DNA of 64,000 bases from an uncultured Clostridia bacterium (GCA_934119935.1 CAKOSX010000007.1:1-64000); one strand, 5' to 3'; shown: positions 54,143 through 63,273, counted from the first letter of the stretch. The notes: generated from the sequence alone by a model not told the origin. A program made the numbers and translations.

Positions 54143-54649
54143 TTGAAAGGAAAAAGACAAATAAAAAAAGAAAATAATAAAAAATTGTACATCATTATTG
54201 CTATAATTTTTATAGTAATTGCAACTATATGTATAATAAATATTAATAAGAAAAAGCAATCGACTAATGATAATTTAAACAATTCGAATGATGGAATAGC
54301 ATTATATAATACAACTTTAGGTGAATATGTAAAGCAAACAGAAGATGGTATAAAGTTAAACACAAGTGACTTGGTAAACTCAGACAAAATTCTTGGCAAT
54401 TTAACAATTACAGATATTCAGCTAACATATAATTCTGGGATTACAAGCCTAACTGCAAAAGTTGTTAACAATTCTGATACAGAAACAGGTATTTCTACAA
54501 TAACAGCAACCTTAATTGATAAAGATAAAAATGAAATATGCAAAGTAAAAGGTGTTATAAGAGCGCTTGGAATTGGTGAAACAGGAAAGCTAAATATTTC
54601 GATGTCTGGCAATTTTATAACAGCATATGATATAAAATTTTCAAATTAA
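54143..54649 (+). CDS. Small membrane-anchored protein with FxLYD-like extracellular domain
   Basis: 168 residues from a TTG start with AAGGAGG 11 bases upstream. A Lys-rich N terminus, one membrane segment at about 15-35, a polar Asn-rich linker, then a beta-sandwich-like domain from about residue 75 (LGNLTITDIQLTYNSGITSL, AKVVNNSDTETGISTITATL, KGVIRALGIGETGKLNISMS). The last part resembles the FxLYD fold, and the whole layout resembles the protein at 5144-5581. It closes the SipW cassette. Function unknown. Confidence 0.72.
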   Translation: MKGKRQIKKENNKKLYIIIAIIFIVIATICIININKKKQSTNDNLNNSNDGIALYNTTLGEYVKQTEDGIKLNTSDLVNSDKILGNLTITDIQLTYNSGITSLTAKVVNNSDTETGISTITATLIDKDKNEICKVKGVIRALGIGETGKLNISMSGNFITAYDIKFSN

Positions 54650-54711
54650 ATAAAACTAAAAACAAAAAATGAAAAGTTAATCATAAAAACAAAGAAAAAA
54701 TCAAAAATTAC

Positions 54712-54740
54712 TTGCATTCACAGTTAGTTTGTGGTAAATT
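54712..54740 (+). promoter_or_regulatory. Promoter of the ileS T-box leader
   Basis: TTGCAT, 17 bases, TAAATT; transcription would start near 54747, just before the T-box stem I region. Confidence 0.55.
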
Positions 54741-54746
54741 ATTATG

Positions 54747-55081
54747 TAGAATTGAATAGAAAAAACTGTGAAGAGGACAAGATAAATAAAACTAATTAAC
54801 AGAGAGTCAAATGCATGCTGAGATTTTGATAAATTAAAGATTATTTATTATCACCTTGGAGTTGTTTATGTGAAAGAATATTGTGAGAAATCCAATGTTA
54901 ATATTTGAGTAATATAAATCGTAATATTGCGTTAAGATAAAATAAGAGAAAAGCTAAATACATCTTGTGTTGAAAAAATCTAAATTATAGAAGATTATAA
55001 TATTCAAACAAGAATATAAACTTTTAAATTAGGTGGTACCACGGAGTAAAATTCGTCCTATGTTAATAGGACGAATTTTTG
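54747..55081 (+). promoter_or_regulatory. T-box riboswitch controlling ileS
   Basis: A leader of about 335 bases contains AGAGAGTCAAATGCATGCTGAGA in stem I (given here only as a landmark), the T-box sequence AGGTGGTACCACGG at 55031-55044, and a terminator AAAATTCGTCCTA (loop TGTTAA) TAGGACGAATTTTT at 55048-55080. Uncharged tRNA-Ile would pair with the specifier and the T-box and open the terminator. ATC at 54851-54853 is the likely isoleucine specifier. The gene served is ileS, 170 bases downstream. Confidence 0.93.
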
Positions 55082-55101
55082 TTGCCAAAGACTAAGCTAA
55101 A

Positions 55102-55137
55102 CTTCGCCCAATAGGGACACCCCTTTTTGGACGAAAA
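55102..55137 (+). repeat. Palindromic repeat, copy 1
   Basis: CGCCCAATAGGGACACCCCT and then TTTTGGACGA: arms CGCCCAA/TTGGACG with an inner GGG-CCC pair. It has two changes against copy 3. It lies between the T-box terminator and ileS. Confidence 0.85.
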
Positions 55138-55196
55138 ATTGTAATAAATTATAAAAGTAGGTTTATAAAATGAAGCTATTCTCTGGAAAATAAAAA

Positions 55197-55231
55197 TTCG
55201 CCCAAAGAAGGGCGTCCCTATTGGGCGAAAA
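55197..55231 (-). repeat. Palindromic repeat, copy 2 (inverted)
   Basis: Minus strand reads CGCCCAATAGGGACGCCCTT and then CTTTGGGCGA. It is in reverse orientation to copy 1, so the two can also pair with each other across the 60-base stretch between. It ends three bases before the ileS ribosome-site region. Confidence 0.85.
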
Positions 55232-55248
55232 TGAAAGGAGTAATTTAT

Positions 55249-58029
55249 ATGAGTGAAGAGAAGAAAGATTATTCAAGCACACTTAATCTGCCAAAGACAG
55301 ATTTTCCAATGAGAGGAAATTTGCCAACTAAAGAGCCAGAAACATTAAAGGCTGTTTTTGAGAATGGATTATATGAGAAAATTTTAAAGAAAAATGAAGG
55401 ACATAAGCATTTTGTTTTACATGATGGACCTCCATATGCTAATGGAGAAATTCATGCTGGACATGCTTTAAATAAAATTTTAAAGGATACAATCGTAAGA
55501 TATAAGGCAATGAAAGGCTTCTATGCTCCTTATGTTCCTGGATATGATACACACGGAATGCCAACTGAGAAGAAGGCTATTGAGAAGCTTGGACTAGATA
55601 GAAGTAAGATTCCTGTTACAAAGTTTAGAGATACTTGTAGAGAATTTACAACAAATTACAAAGATATCCAAACAGAAGGCTTCAAACGTCTTGGTGTTCT
55701 TGGAGACTGGGATCACCCTTATATAACTTATGACCATGCAACAGAGGCAAGACAAATTGGTGTATTCGGAGATATGTACAAAAAAGGATATATCTATAAA
55801 GGATTAAAACCAGTTTACTGGTGTACTGATTGTGAAACAGCACTAGCTGAAGCAGAAATTGAATATAAAGATGTAACAGGAGAATCTATATATGTAAAAT
55901 TTCCTGTTGAAGATTCTAAGGGCTTGTTTGATAAAAAAGATACTTATATGGTAATTTGGACAACTACACCTTGGACTCTACCAGGAAATATGGGAATTAC
56001 AATTGGTGCAGATTATGAGTATAGCATGGTTGAGTTAAAAGAAAACAAGGAGAATGCAAAACTTGAAAGATTAATAATTGCAACAGAGCTTGTAGAAAAA
56101 GTTATGAAACTTGCTGAAGTAGAAGATTACAAAACAGTTCAAACTTTCAAAGGTTCAGAACTAGAAGGAGTTTTATGCAAGCATCCATTCTTAGACAGAA
56201 TGTCTAGAGTAGTTCTTGGTAGTGAAACAACTGTTAATGTTACTCTTGATGAAGGTACTGGAGCAGTTCATACAGCACCTGCTTATGGTAAAGAGGACTA
56301 TTTACAAGGATTGAAAGATAAACTTGGAATGGTTGTAGCTGTTGATGATAAAGGAAAACAAACAGCCGAGGCCGGAGAGTTTGCAGGTCAATTCTATGCA
56401 AAATCTAACAAAACTATAACAGCGTGGTTAGATGAAAATGGATATTTATTAAAAGCTGTAAAGATAGAGCACTCTTATCCACATTGCTGGAGATGCAAAA
56501 AGCCAATAATCTTCAGAGCTACACCACAATGGTTTGCATCTGTTGATGGATTTAGAGATGATGTTTTAAAGGCTATTAAGACTGTTACATGGCACCCAGA
56601 TTGGGGCGAGGATAGAATGAGCGAGATGATTAAAGGAAGAAATGATTGGTGTATTTCAAGACAACGTACTTGGGGTGTTCCACTTCCAATATTCTATTGC
56701 AAAGACTGTGGAGAGCCTTATGTTACAGAAGAATCTATAAAGAAAATTCAAGAGGTTGTAAGAACAGAAGGAACAAATGCTTGGTGGGCAAAAGAAGCAA
56801 AAGATTTAGTACCAGAAGGTGCAAAATGTCCAAAGTGTGGATGCACAGAATTCAAGAAAGAAACAGACATAATGGATGTTTGGTTCGATTCTGGTTCTAC
56901 ACATCAAAGTGTTCTAATTGAAAGAGGATTAGACTACCCAGCAGACTTATATCTAGAAGGCAATGACCAATACAGAGGCTGGTTCCAATCTTCATTATTA
57001 ACATCAGTTGCAGTAAATGGAATAGCTCCATACAAAGAAGTTCTATGTTGTGGATTCGTTGTAGATGGTCAAGGAAGAAAAATGTCTAAGAGCTTAGGAA
57101 ACGGAGTATCTCCAATAGATGTTTCAAACAAATTTGGAGCAGATATATTAAGACTTTGGGCTCTATCATCAGATTATTCTATGGACGTAAACTTATCAGA
57201 TGATATACTAAAAGGAATTTCAGATGTTTATAGAAAGATAAGAAATACAGCAAGATATATCTTAGGAAATACTTATGACTATGACCCTGAAAATCCAGTT
57301 GCTTATGAAGATTTACAAGAAATTGATAAATGGGCATTAACAAGATTAAATAAATTAATTAAAGACTGTACAAAGGACTACGACACATACAGTTTCGGAA
57401 ACTGCTACCACGATGTAAACCAATTCTGCGTTGTAGACATGAGTAGCTTCTATCTTGACATAATAAAGGATAGACTATACACAGAAAAAGCAGATTCAGT
57501 AGCAAGACGTGCAGCACAAACAACTATGTATTACATACTAGATGCACTAGTAAAAATATTAACACCAATGATTTCATTCACAGCCGAAGAAATTTGGTCT
57601 GCAATGAAACATACAGAAAAAGAAAACGTAGAAAGCCCAATGCTTGCAGACTATCCAGTTTCAAATGACGAATGGGATAACAAAGAAATAGCAGAAAAAT
57701 GGGAAAAAATAATCAAAGTTAAGAACATAGTTGCAAAAGACCTAGAACTTGCAAGAGCAGAAAAAACAATAGGAAACTCTCTAGACGCAAAAGTTACAAT
57801 ATATGCAGAAGGAGAAGAATACAAATTCTTAAAAGAAAATGAAGAATTAATAAAACTTGTATTAATAGTATCTGGACTAGAAATACAAGAAAATAACAGA
57901 AAACAAGAAGAAAAACTTGGAGTAAAAGTAGAACATGCAACAGGTGAAAAATGCGAGAGATGTTGGATGTACAACGACCACATAGAAGATGGACTATGCC
58001 CAAGATGTAAAGAAGTACTAGAAAAATAA
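55249..58029 (+). CDS. ileS: Isoleucyl-tRNA synthetase
   Basis: 926 residues from the ATG at 55249 (GAAAGGAG 9 bases upstream); an ATG 18 bases earlier precedes that site. The class I signature PPYANGEIHAGHALNKILKD holds the HIGH-equivalent HAGH; KMSKSLGNG is the second signature; the editing domain includes TTTPWTLPGN and DEGTGAVHTAPAYG; the C-terminal zinc module has CERCWMYNDHIEDGLCPRC. It charges tRNA-Ile and removes mischarged valine. Control is by the upstream T-box. Flanked on both sides by the same palindromic repeat. Confidence 0.99.
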   Translation: MSEEKKDYSSTLNLPKTDFPMRGNLPTKEPETLKAVFENGLYEKILKKNEGHKHFVLHDGPPYANGEIHAGHALNKILKDTIVRYKAMKGFYAPYVPGYDTHGMPTEKKAIEKLGLDRSKIPVTKFRDTCREFTTNYKDIQTEGFKRLGVLGDWDHPYITYDHATEARQIGVFGDMYKKGYIYKGLKPVYWCTDCETALAEAEIEYKDVTGESIYVKFPVEDSKGLFDKKDTYMVIWTTTPWTLPGNMGITIGADYEYSMVELKENKENAKLERLIIATELVEKVMKLAEVEDYKTVQTFKGSELEGVLCKHPFLDRMSRVVLGSETTVNVTLDEGTGAVHTAPAYGKEDYLQGLKDKLGMVVAVDDKGKQTAEAGEFAGQFYAKSNKTITAWLDENGYLLKAVKIEHSYPHCWRCKKPIIFRATPQWFASVDGFRDDVLKAIKTVTWHPDWGEDRMSEMIKGRNDWCISRQRTWGVPLPIFYCKDCGEPYVTEESIKKIQEVVRTEGTNAWWAKEAKDLVPEGAKCPKCGCTEFKKETDIMDVWFDSGSTHQSVLIERGLDYPADLYLEGNDQYRGWFQSSLLTSVAVNGIAPYKEVLCCGFVVDGQGRKMSKSLGNGVSPIDVSNKFGADILRLWALSSDYSMDVNLSDDILKGISDVYRKIRNTARYILGNTYDYDPENPVAYEDLQEIDKWALTRLNKLIKDCTKDYDTYSFGNCYHDVNQFCVVDMSSFYLDIIKDRLYTEKADSVARRAAQTTMYYILDALVKILTPMISFTAEEIWSAMKHTEKENVESPMLADYPVSNDEWDNKEIAEKWEKIIKVKNIVAKDLELARAEKTIGNSLDAKVTIYAEGEEYKFLKENEELIKLVLIVSGLEIQENNRKQEEKLGVKVEHATGEKCERCWMYNDHIEDGLCPRCKEVLEK

Positions 58030-58033
58030 AAAA

Positions 58034-58065
58034 TCGCCCAATAGGGACGCCCCTTTTTGGGCGAA
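58034..58065 (+). repeat. Palindromic repeat, copy 3
   Basis: CGCCCAATAGGGACGCCCCT and then TTTTGGGCGA, starting five bases after the ileS stop codon. The arms CGCCCAA/TTGGGCG can form a hairpin, but no T run follows, so it is not a clear intrinsic terminator. Confidence 0.85.
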
Positions 58066-58123
58066 ACTAGAGTTAAAAAAATATTCAAATGTTTATGATA
58101 AGGAGCAATGGACGGAGGATTAT

Positions 58124-58849
58124 ATGTATTATAGAATTGAAGATATAAAAGAACTAAGTGATATGGAAAGTCCATATGAATTTATAAAAAAATTGAATAT
58201 TTATTTGGTTAGACATGGCGAGTCAGAAGGTAATATATTACAGAGCAAAGTTTCAGACTATGCGTATGAAGTTAAAGAAGAGGAAAGGCTAGAAGACATA
58301 AAAGTTAGACTTACGCCAAAAGGTGAAGAGCAAGCAAGAAATCTTGGAAGTAAAATTAAGCAAATGTTTGAAAGTAAAGAAATAGATAGAAATAAAACTC
58401 TTGTACTTGTTTCTCCATATGAAAGAGCAAGAAAAACATTTGAACTTGCAAATATGCAGGCAAAATTCAATGAAGAAAGTGTATTTGTATTAAATGATTT
58501 AAGAGAAATGTCTTATGGTGCGTTTGACTTTATAAATCATGACAAGAAAATGAATGACTATAAGAGGGAATATGCCGAATATAATAGAAATACATTAAAA
58601 TATTTTAAACAACAATATTTAGGCGAAAGTCCTGCAAATGTATGCGATAGATGCTATTCAGTATTGTTCTTTATTAAAGAATATATGCAGAACCATGAAA
58701 TAGAAAACGTTTTTGTTATAGCTCATGGAGATGCAAATAGATGTCTTGCGATGGACATGATAAATTTGCCACCAGAAGCATTCGAATATTTTAAGCCACA
58801 AGACAATGCTAAAATTATAAAAATACTTCATGGAAAAATAAAAGAATAG
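58124..58849 (+). CDS. Histidine phosphatase (phosphoglycerate mutase-like)
   Basis: 241 residues. IYLVRHGESEGNI at about 26-38 holds the catalytic His and Arg; VSPYERARKTFELA supplies the second Arg; the acid is in LREMSYGAFD; VIAHGDANRCLAM near 200 supplies the second His. Such enzymes remove phosphate from small molecules or proteins; true glycolytic mutase is unlikely because the mutase-specific substrate loop is not evident. The first 25 residues precede the domain and are charged. GGAGG precedes the ATG. Substrate unknown. Confidence 0.85.
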   Translation: MYYRIEDIKELSDMESPYEFIKKLNIYLVRHGESEGNILQSKVSDYAYEVKEEERLEDIKVRLTPKGEEQARNLGSKIKQMFESKEIDRNKTLVLVSPYERARKTFELANMQAKFNEESVFVLNDLREMSYGAFDFINHDKKMNDYKREYAEYNRNTLKYFKQQYLGESPANVCDRCYSVLFFIKEYMQNHEIENVFVIAHGDANRCLAMDMINLPPEAFEYFKPQDNAKIIKILHGKIKE

Positions 58850-58864
58850 TGAGAAAGACTATTT

Positions 58865-58898
58865 AGGAGACGAAGAAAAGAGAATGACTTCGTCTCTT
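58865..58898 (+). terminator. Hairpin after the histidine phosphatase gene
   Basis: AGGAGACGAAG pairs with CTTCGTCTCTT over 11 positions (one G-T pair) around a 12-base loop. The T run is weak, so termination may be partial. Confidence 0.55.
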
Positions 58899-58941
58899 AT
58901 AGTGTTAATAGATTTTTTTGCTAGTAGATTTAAATAAAAAC

Positions 58942-58970
58942 TTGAAAATTTATATGTTTTAATGTAGAAT
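58942..58970 (+). promoter_or_regulatory. Promoter of the tsaE-tsaB-rimI unit
   Basis: TTGAAA, exactly 17 bases, TAGAAT, 41 bases before tsaE. Confidence 0.72.
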
Positions 58971-59011
58971 ACAACTAATAAAGTAGAAACCAAAAGAAAG
59001 GAAATGTATAA

Positions 59012-59467
59012 ATGCATTGTTATGAATTTATTTCGCATTCGGAAGAAGAGACGATGAAATTTGCGGATGATTTTGCATCAAAGTTAAATGAACATTCTAA
59101 GATTGTTTTATCTGGAGATCTGGGATCAGGAAAGACTAAGTTTACAGAGGGACTTCTTAGGCATTTTGGATTAGAAGATGAAATTTCTAGTCCTACTTTT
59201 ACGATTGTGAATGAATATGACACTCCAAAATTTAAAATTTACCATTTTGATTTATATAGATTAGTTGATGTTGATGAATTTTTTGCAATTGGTGGAGAAG
59301 AATATTTACAAACTGGACTATGTATTTTTGAATGGGGAGAAATGATTGAGAATCTTATTCAAGATGACTATATAAGAATTACATTTTCTAGAGATAATGA
59401 TGCCGATAATTCGGATTTAAGAAAATTAAGAATAGAGGAAATAAAAAATGAAGATTCTTGCTGTTGA
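59012..59467 (+). CDS. tsaE: tRNA threonylcarbamoyladenosine biosynthesis ATPase TsaE
   Basis: 151 residues, full length. P loop VLSGDLGSGKTKFTEGL, SPTFTIVNEY, and IYHFDLYRL with the conserved Trp in IFEWGEM. It drives the TsaB-TsaD complex that puts threonylcarbamoyl on A37 of tRNAs reading ANN codons. It overlaps tsaB by 20 bases. GAAAGGAAATG is the ribosome site. Confidence 0.96.
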   Translation: MHCYEFISHSEEETMKFADDFASKLNEHSKIVLSGDLGSGKTKFTEGLLRHFGLEDEISSPTFTIVNEYDTPKFKIYHFDLYRLVDVDEFFAIGGEEYLQTGLCIFEWGEMIENLIQDDYIRITFSRDNDADNSDLRKLRIEEIKNEDSCC

Positions 59468-60158
59468 TACTTCTTCTAGGAACTGTTCTGTTTCTATTGT
59501 GGAAGTCGATGAAAATAAAAATATTAATATAATTGCACAGGATAACAATGATGATGAAAGAACTCATTCTGTAAAGCTAATTCCTATGATTGACAAGATG
59601 TTTAAAAAATCTAATTTAAGTTTGGATAATATTGATTTGCTTGCGTGTTGCTTAGGACCTGGATCTTTTACTGGAATAAGAATCGGAATTGCAACTATGA
59701 AAGCTTTTGCTGATGTAAAAAATATTCCTACTGTTGGAGTGACTTCGCTTGAAAGTCTAGCTTACAATATAAACGAGAATTCGACAATTTGTCCTATTAT
59801 AGATTGCAAAAATAATAATGTTTATTCTGCAATATTTAAACTAAATGATAATACTTATTCACAAATTGGGGAAAATATAGCAGATACAATTGATGAAGCG
59901 TTAGAAATTTGCAAATTACATGGTAAAGATTCCATCATTTTTATTGGAGACGGTAGTGTCTTACATAAAAAAATGATATTAGAAAAATTTGAAAATATGG
60001 ACGTGAAATTTTCGGATAAAAACCTGCAATCTAGTTTGTCTTTAGCAAGATGTGCCTATGACAAATATTTAAAGGGAGAATATGGAGACTCTAATTATAT
60101 TTCTCCTTTGTATTTGAGAAAGTCTCAAGCTGAAAGGGAAAAATATGGAGAAAAATAA
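59448..60158 (+). CDS. tsaB: tRNA threonylcarbamoyladenosine biosynthesis protein TsaB
   Basis: 236 residues, full length. ILAVDTSSRNCSVSIVEVDE, the HSVKLIP stretch and LLACCLGPGSFTGIRIG are diagnostic of this ASKHA-fold dimerisation partner of TsaD. The first gene codes for its ATPase partner and the next for a RimI-type acetyltransferase, the standard order. The catalytic tsaD gene is not in this window. The start lies inside tsaE and the end overlaps rimI by 14 bases. Confidence 0.95.
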   Translation: MKILAVDTSSRNCSVSIVEVDENKNINIIAQDNNDDERTHSVKLIPMIDKMFKKSNLSLDNIDLLACCLGPGSFTGIRIGIATMKAFADVKNIPTVGVTSLESLAYNINENSTICPIIDCKNNNVYSAIFKLNDNTYSQIGENIADTIDEALEICKLHGKDSIIFIGDGSVLHKKMILEKFENMDVKFSDKNLQSSLSLARCAYDKYLKGEYGDSNYISPLYLRKSQAEREKYGEK

Positions 60159-60600
60159 TTATCTAATTTCTGCAATGAAAATTGAAGATTTAGAAAACAT
60201 AAAGGATATACTTGAAACCGATTTTGATGAATTTTGGAATTACGAGACTCTAAAAGAAGAATTAGAATCTGATTTTTCAAAATATTTTATTGCAAAGCAG
60301 AATGATGAAATAGTTGGTTTTGCAGGTTTAAAAATAATTGTAGATGAAGCGGATCTAATGAATATCGTAACAAAAAAATGCTATAGACATAGTGGCATTG
60401 CATCAAAAATTATGAACAATCTAATAAATTATTGCAAATTAAAGAGAATAAAGTGTATTACTTTAGAAGTAAATGTTCAAAATTCTATTGCAATTAATTT
60501 TTATAAAAAGTATAATTTCAAAGAAGTTGGACTAAGAAAAAAGTATTATGAAAATACATATGATGCAATACTTATGAAATTGGAGATTTATGAATATTAA
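60145..60600 (+). CDS. rimI: Ribosomal protein S18-alanine N-acetyltransferase-like RimI
   Basis: 151 residues. GNAT fold: DELMNIVTKKCYRHSGIASK-like acetyl-CoA loop (seen as VTKKCYRHSGIASKIMN), LEVNVQNSIAINFYKKYNF and GLRKKYYENTYDAILM at the C terminus. Family members acetylate the N terminus of ribosomal protein S18, though many RimI-like proteins have other targets. It follows tsaB with a 14-base overlap. Confidence 0.9.
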   Translation: MEKNNYLISAMKIEDLENIKDILETDFDEFWNYETLKEELESDFSKYFIAKQNDEIVGFAGLKIIVDEADLMNIVTKKCYRHSGIASKIMNNLINYCKLKRIKCITLEVNVQNSIAINFYKKYNFKEVGLRKKYYENTYDAILMKLEIYEY

Positions 60601-60609
60601 AATATTAAT

Positions 60610-60638
60610 ATGAAAATTTCTTAAATTTAAAATATACT
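60610..60638 (+). promoter_or_regulatory. Possible promoter of the LonB-type protease gene
   Basis: ATGAAA, 17 bases, TATACT, 35 bases before the start; the -35 box is weak. Confidence 0.42.
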
Positions 60639-60673
60639 AAAAGACCAGAAAAAATTTATAGGAGGAACTACTA

Positions 60674-63064
60674 ATGAAAAATCAATTTGAACTTTCTTAC
60701 AAGGATTTAAAATCAACTTGTAACCCAAACATTTTCAAGTTTGAAACTACCGAAAGTTTGGAACCAATAGCGAGTGGAATTGGCCAAGACAGAGGAATAA
60801 AAGCTCTAGAATTTGGACTTAATGTTGATATTAATGGTTACAATTTATATATAGAAGGGCCTAGTGGAGTTGGCAAAACCATGTACACTAAGCATTATTT
60901 GGAGAGCATTTCTAAGAAGAAAAAGATTCCACAAGATTGGTGTTATGTTTATAACTTCGATAATCCAAATGAGCCAATTGCTATTCCACTTGCAGCCGGT
61001 CAAGGTAAAGAATTTAGAGATGCAATGGATAGATTTATTAAAGACATAAAACATGACATAAAAGATACCTTTAATAACGAGGATTTCGAGAAAGAGAAGG
61101 CACTTATTAAGCAAGAATATGAAGCAAAAAGATCAGCTTTAATGGATAAGCTTAATGCCACATCTTCACAATATGGATTCCAAGTAAAATCTGCTAATAA
61201 TGGAATTTATATGATGCCTGTTATAAATGGAAAAACTATTGAAGAAGAAGAATTTGAAAAATTAGATTCTGAGACAAAAAAAGATTTTGAAGATAAATCT
61301 GCAATTGTTCAGCAACATGTAATGGAAGCAATTTCACAAATAAAAAACATTCAATCTGAGTCTGATAAGAAAATAAGTGAGTGGCAATCAAATGTAGCAC
61401 TTCTTACTGTAAATGCACATGTAAATTACATTAAATCTAATTTCAAGAGAAATAAGAAAATTACAAAATTCTTAGATGATGTAAAAAAAGATATTTTAAA
61501 GAATGTAAATGCATTTTTAGTTGTTGATGATGATAGCAAGAAACCAGTACAACCACAGCCACAAAGGCAGGAAGTTCTAAGACCATGGCTTAATTACAGA
61601 GTAAATTTATTTATAGATAATAGCAACTTAGAAGGTGCTCCAGTAATAATGGATTCTAACTATTCATATCCAAATATATTTGGAAAGTTGGAATATGAAA
61701 ATTATTATGGAAGCTTGAAAACAGATTATACAATGTTAAAACCAGGATTATTACACATTGCGAATGGTGGATATTTAATAATGCAGGCTACAGACATAGT
61801 TTCTAATCAATATTGTTATGAAACATTGAAGAAAGTATTAAGAACAAAAGAATTAGGAATAGAAAATCCGGTTGACCAACATTCGTCTATGGTAATGGTT
61901 TCTCTAAAACCAGAGCCTATTCCACTTAACTTAAAGGTAATATTAATCGGAAACGAAGCATTATATCAAACTTTAATATCTGTTGATACTGATTTTAGAA
62001 AGCTATTCAAGATAAAGGTTGAGTTTGAAGATGACGCACCTTTAACTTTGGAAAATATGAATAAATTAGCAAGAGTAGTAGAAGGATTCTGTCAAACAGA
62101 AGAACTTCCTCCACTTGATAGATCTGGAATGGCAAAAGTTATAGAATTTGCATCTAGACTTGCAAATGACCAAACGAAATTATCAACAAGATTTAGCGAG
62201 ATTACTCAGATTGTTGGAGAAGCGGCTACACTTGCAAAATTAAAAAGAGAAAAAGTTATTACAGGAAAAATTGTAGACGAAGCACTTGCTCAAAGAATTG
62301 AAAGAGTACAAAAATACAACCAAAAATATCTTGACATGATAAACAATAGCACACTTCTAATAGACACAGAAGGTTTCAAAGTTGGACAAATAAATGGTTT
62401 AACAGTAATGAGCATAGGAGATTATTCATTTGGATTGCCAGCAAGAATAACGGCTAATACTTATGTTGGAAAAAATGGAATAATAGACATAGAGCGTGAA
62501 GTAGAAATGTCTGGCTCATCTCATTCAAAAGGAATTTTGATATTGAGTGGATACTTAGGCGAGATGTTTGCACAAGATATGCCATTATCTTTAACTGCAA
62601 GTTTGTGCTTTGAACAATTATATAACGGTGTTGATGGAGATAGTGCATCTTCAACAGAGTTATATGCAATACTTTCAAGCCTTTCTGGAATACCAATAAA
62701 TCAATCAATTGCAGTTACTGGATCTGTAAACCAAAAAGGTGAAATACAACCAATAGGTGGAGTAAATGAAAAAATAGAAGGATTCTTCAAAATCTGCAAG
62801 ACACGTGGACTTAAAGGCTTACACGGAGTAATGATACCAAAATTAAACGAGAAAAATTTAAACTTATCAGATGAAGTCGTAGAAGCGGTAAAACAAGGAT
62901 TGTTCCATATCTATGCAATCTCAACAATAGAACAAGGAATAGAAATTTTAACTGGAGTACCAGCTGGAAAACGAGATGAATCAGGAAGATTTACATCTGG
63001 TAGTGTAAATAGCTTGGCATATGCAAAATTAAAAAAATATGCAAAAATAAGTAAAGAAGATTAA
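60674..63064 (+). CDS. LonB/LonC-type ATP-dependent protease
   Basis: 796 residues. An AAA module begins with LYIEGPSGVGKTMYTKHYLE (Walker A) and contains a long coiled-coil insertion (about residues 130-275, EKEKALIKQEYEAKRSAL). GLLHIANGGYLIM is the Walker B-like strand region. The C-terminal Lon peptidase domain carries the Ser in GVDGDSASSTELYAILS and the Lys in GGVNEKIEGFFKIC. No N-terminal substrate-binding domain of the LonA type and no membrane span are seen, so it belongs to the soluble LonB/LonC-like group found in Clostridia. It degrades misfolded or regulatory proteins in the cytoplasm; its specific targets are unknown. The strong TAGGAGGAA ribosome site lies about 8 bases upstream. 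Confidence 0.9.
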   Translation: MKNQFELSYKDLKSTCNPNIFKFETTESLEPIASGIGQDRGIKALEFGLNVDINGYNLYIEGPSGVGKTMYTKHYLESISKKKKIPQDWCYVYNFDNPNEPIAIPLAAGQGKEFRDAMDRFIKDIKHDIKDTFNNEDFEKEKALIKQEYEAKRSALMDKLNATSSQYGFQVKSANNGIYMMPVINGKTIEEEEFEKLDSETKKDFEDKSAIVQQHVMEAISQIKNIQSESDKKISEWQSNVALLTVNAHVNYIKSNFKRNKKITKFLDDVKKDILKNVNAFLVVDDDSKKPVQPQPQRQEVLRPWLNYRVNLFIDNSNLEGAPVIMDSNYSYPNIFGKLEYENYYGSLKTDYTMLKPGLLHIANGGYLIMQATDIVSNQYCYETLKKVLRTKELGIENPVDQHSSMVMVSLKPEPIPLNLKVILIGNEALYQTLISVDTDFRKLFKIKVEFEDDAPLTLENMNKLARVVEGFCQTEELPPLDRSGMAKVIEFASRLANDQTKLSTRFSEITQIVGEAATLAKLKREKVITGKIVDEALAQRIERVQKYNQKYLDMINNSTLLIDTEGFKVGQINGLTVMSIGDYSFGLPARITANTYVGKNGIIDIEREVEMSGSSHSKGILILSGYLGEMFAQDMPLSLTASLCFEQLYNGVDGDSASSTELYAILSSLSGIPINQSIAVTGSVNQKGEIQPIGGVNEKIEGFFKICKTRGLKGLHGVMIPKLNEKNLNLSDEVVEAVKQGLFHIYAISTIEQGIEILTGVPAGKRDESGRFTSGSVNSLAYAKLKKYAKISKED

Positions 63065-63070
63065 TTTAGC

Positions 63071-63112
63071 AAAGAGCAAAGTTTAGTAAAATAAACAATG
63101 CTCTTTTTCTTT
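63071..63112 (+). terminator. Terminator after the LonB-type gene
   Basis: AAAGAGCA (63071-63078) pairs with TGCTCTTT around a 20-base AT-rich loop, followed by more T residues. Confidence 0.8.
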
Positions 63113-63158
63113 TATGAAATGAAAGAAAATGAATGAGACAAATATGGAAAATTCTGCA

Positions 63159-63187
63159 TTGACAATTTTGCGTATAAAAAGTATAAT
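63159..63187 (+). promoter_or_regulatory. lepA promoter
   Basis: A consensus TTGACA, exactly 17 bases, TATAAT, about 85 bases before lepA. Confidence 0.82.
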
Positions 63188-63273
63188 TGGAATGTACAAA
63201 AAGCGGACAACTGGCTCTTTAAAACGTATTTGAATGAGTCTAAAATTAAACCTTAAGAAGGGAAATACAATTA

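Noticed and set aside
54747..55081. Structured leader considered as a tRNA gene or other riboswitch
   Set aside because: The AGGTGGTACCACGG box followed by a terminator, upstream of a tRNA synthetase gene, is specific to T-box leaders.
58034..58065. Copy 3 of the palindromic repeat as the ileS terminator
   Set aside because: It forms a hairpin but has no T run after it, and the same unit occurs upstream of ileS where termination would make no sense.
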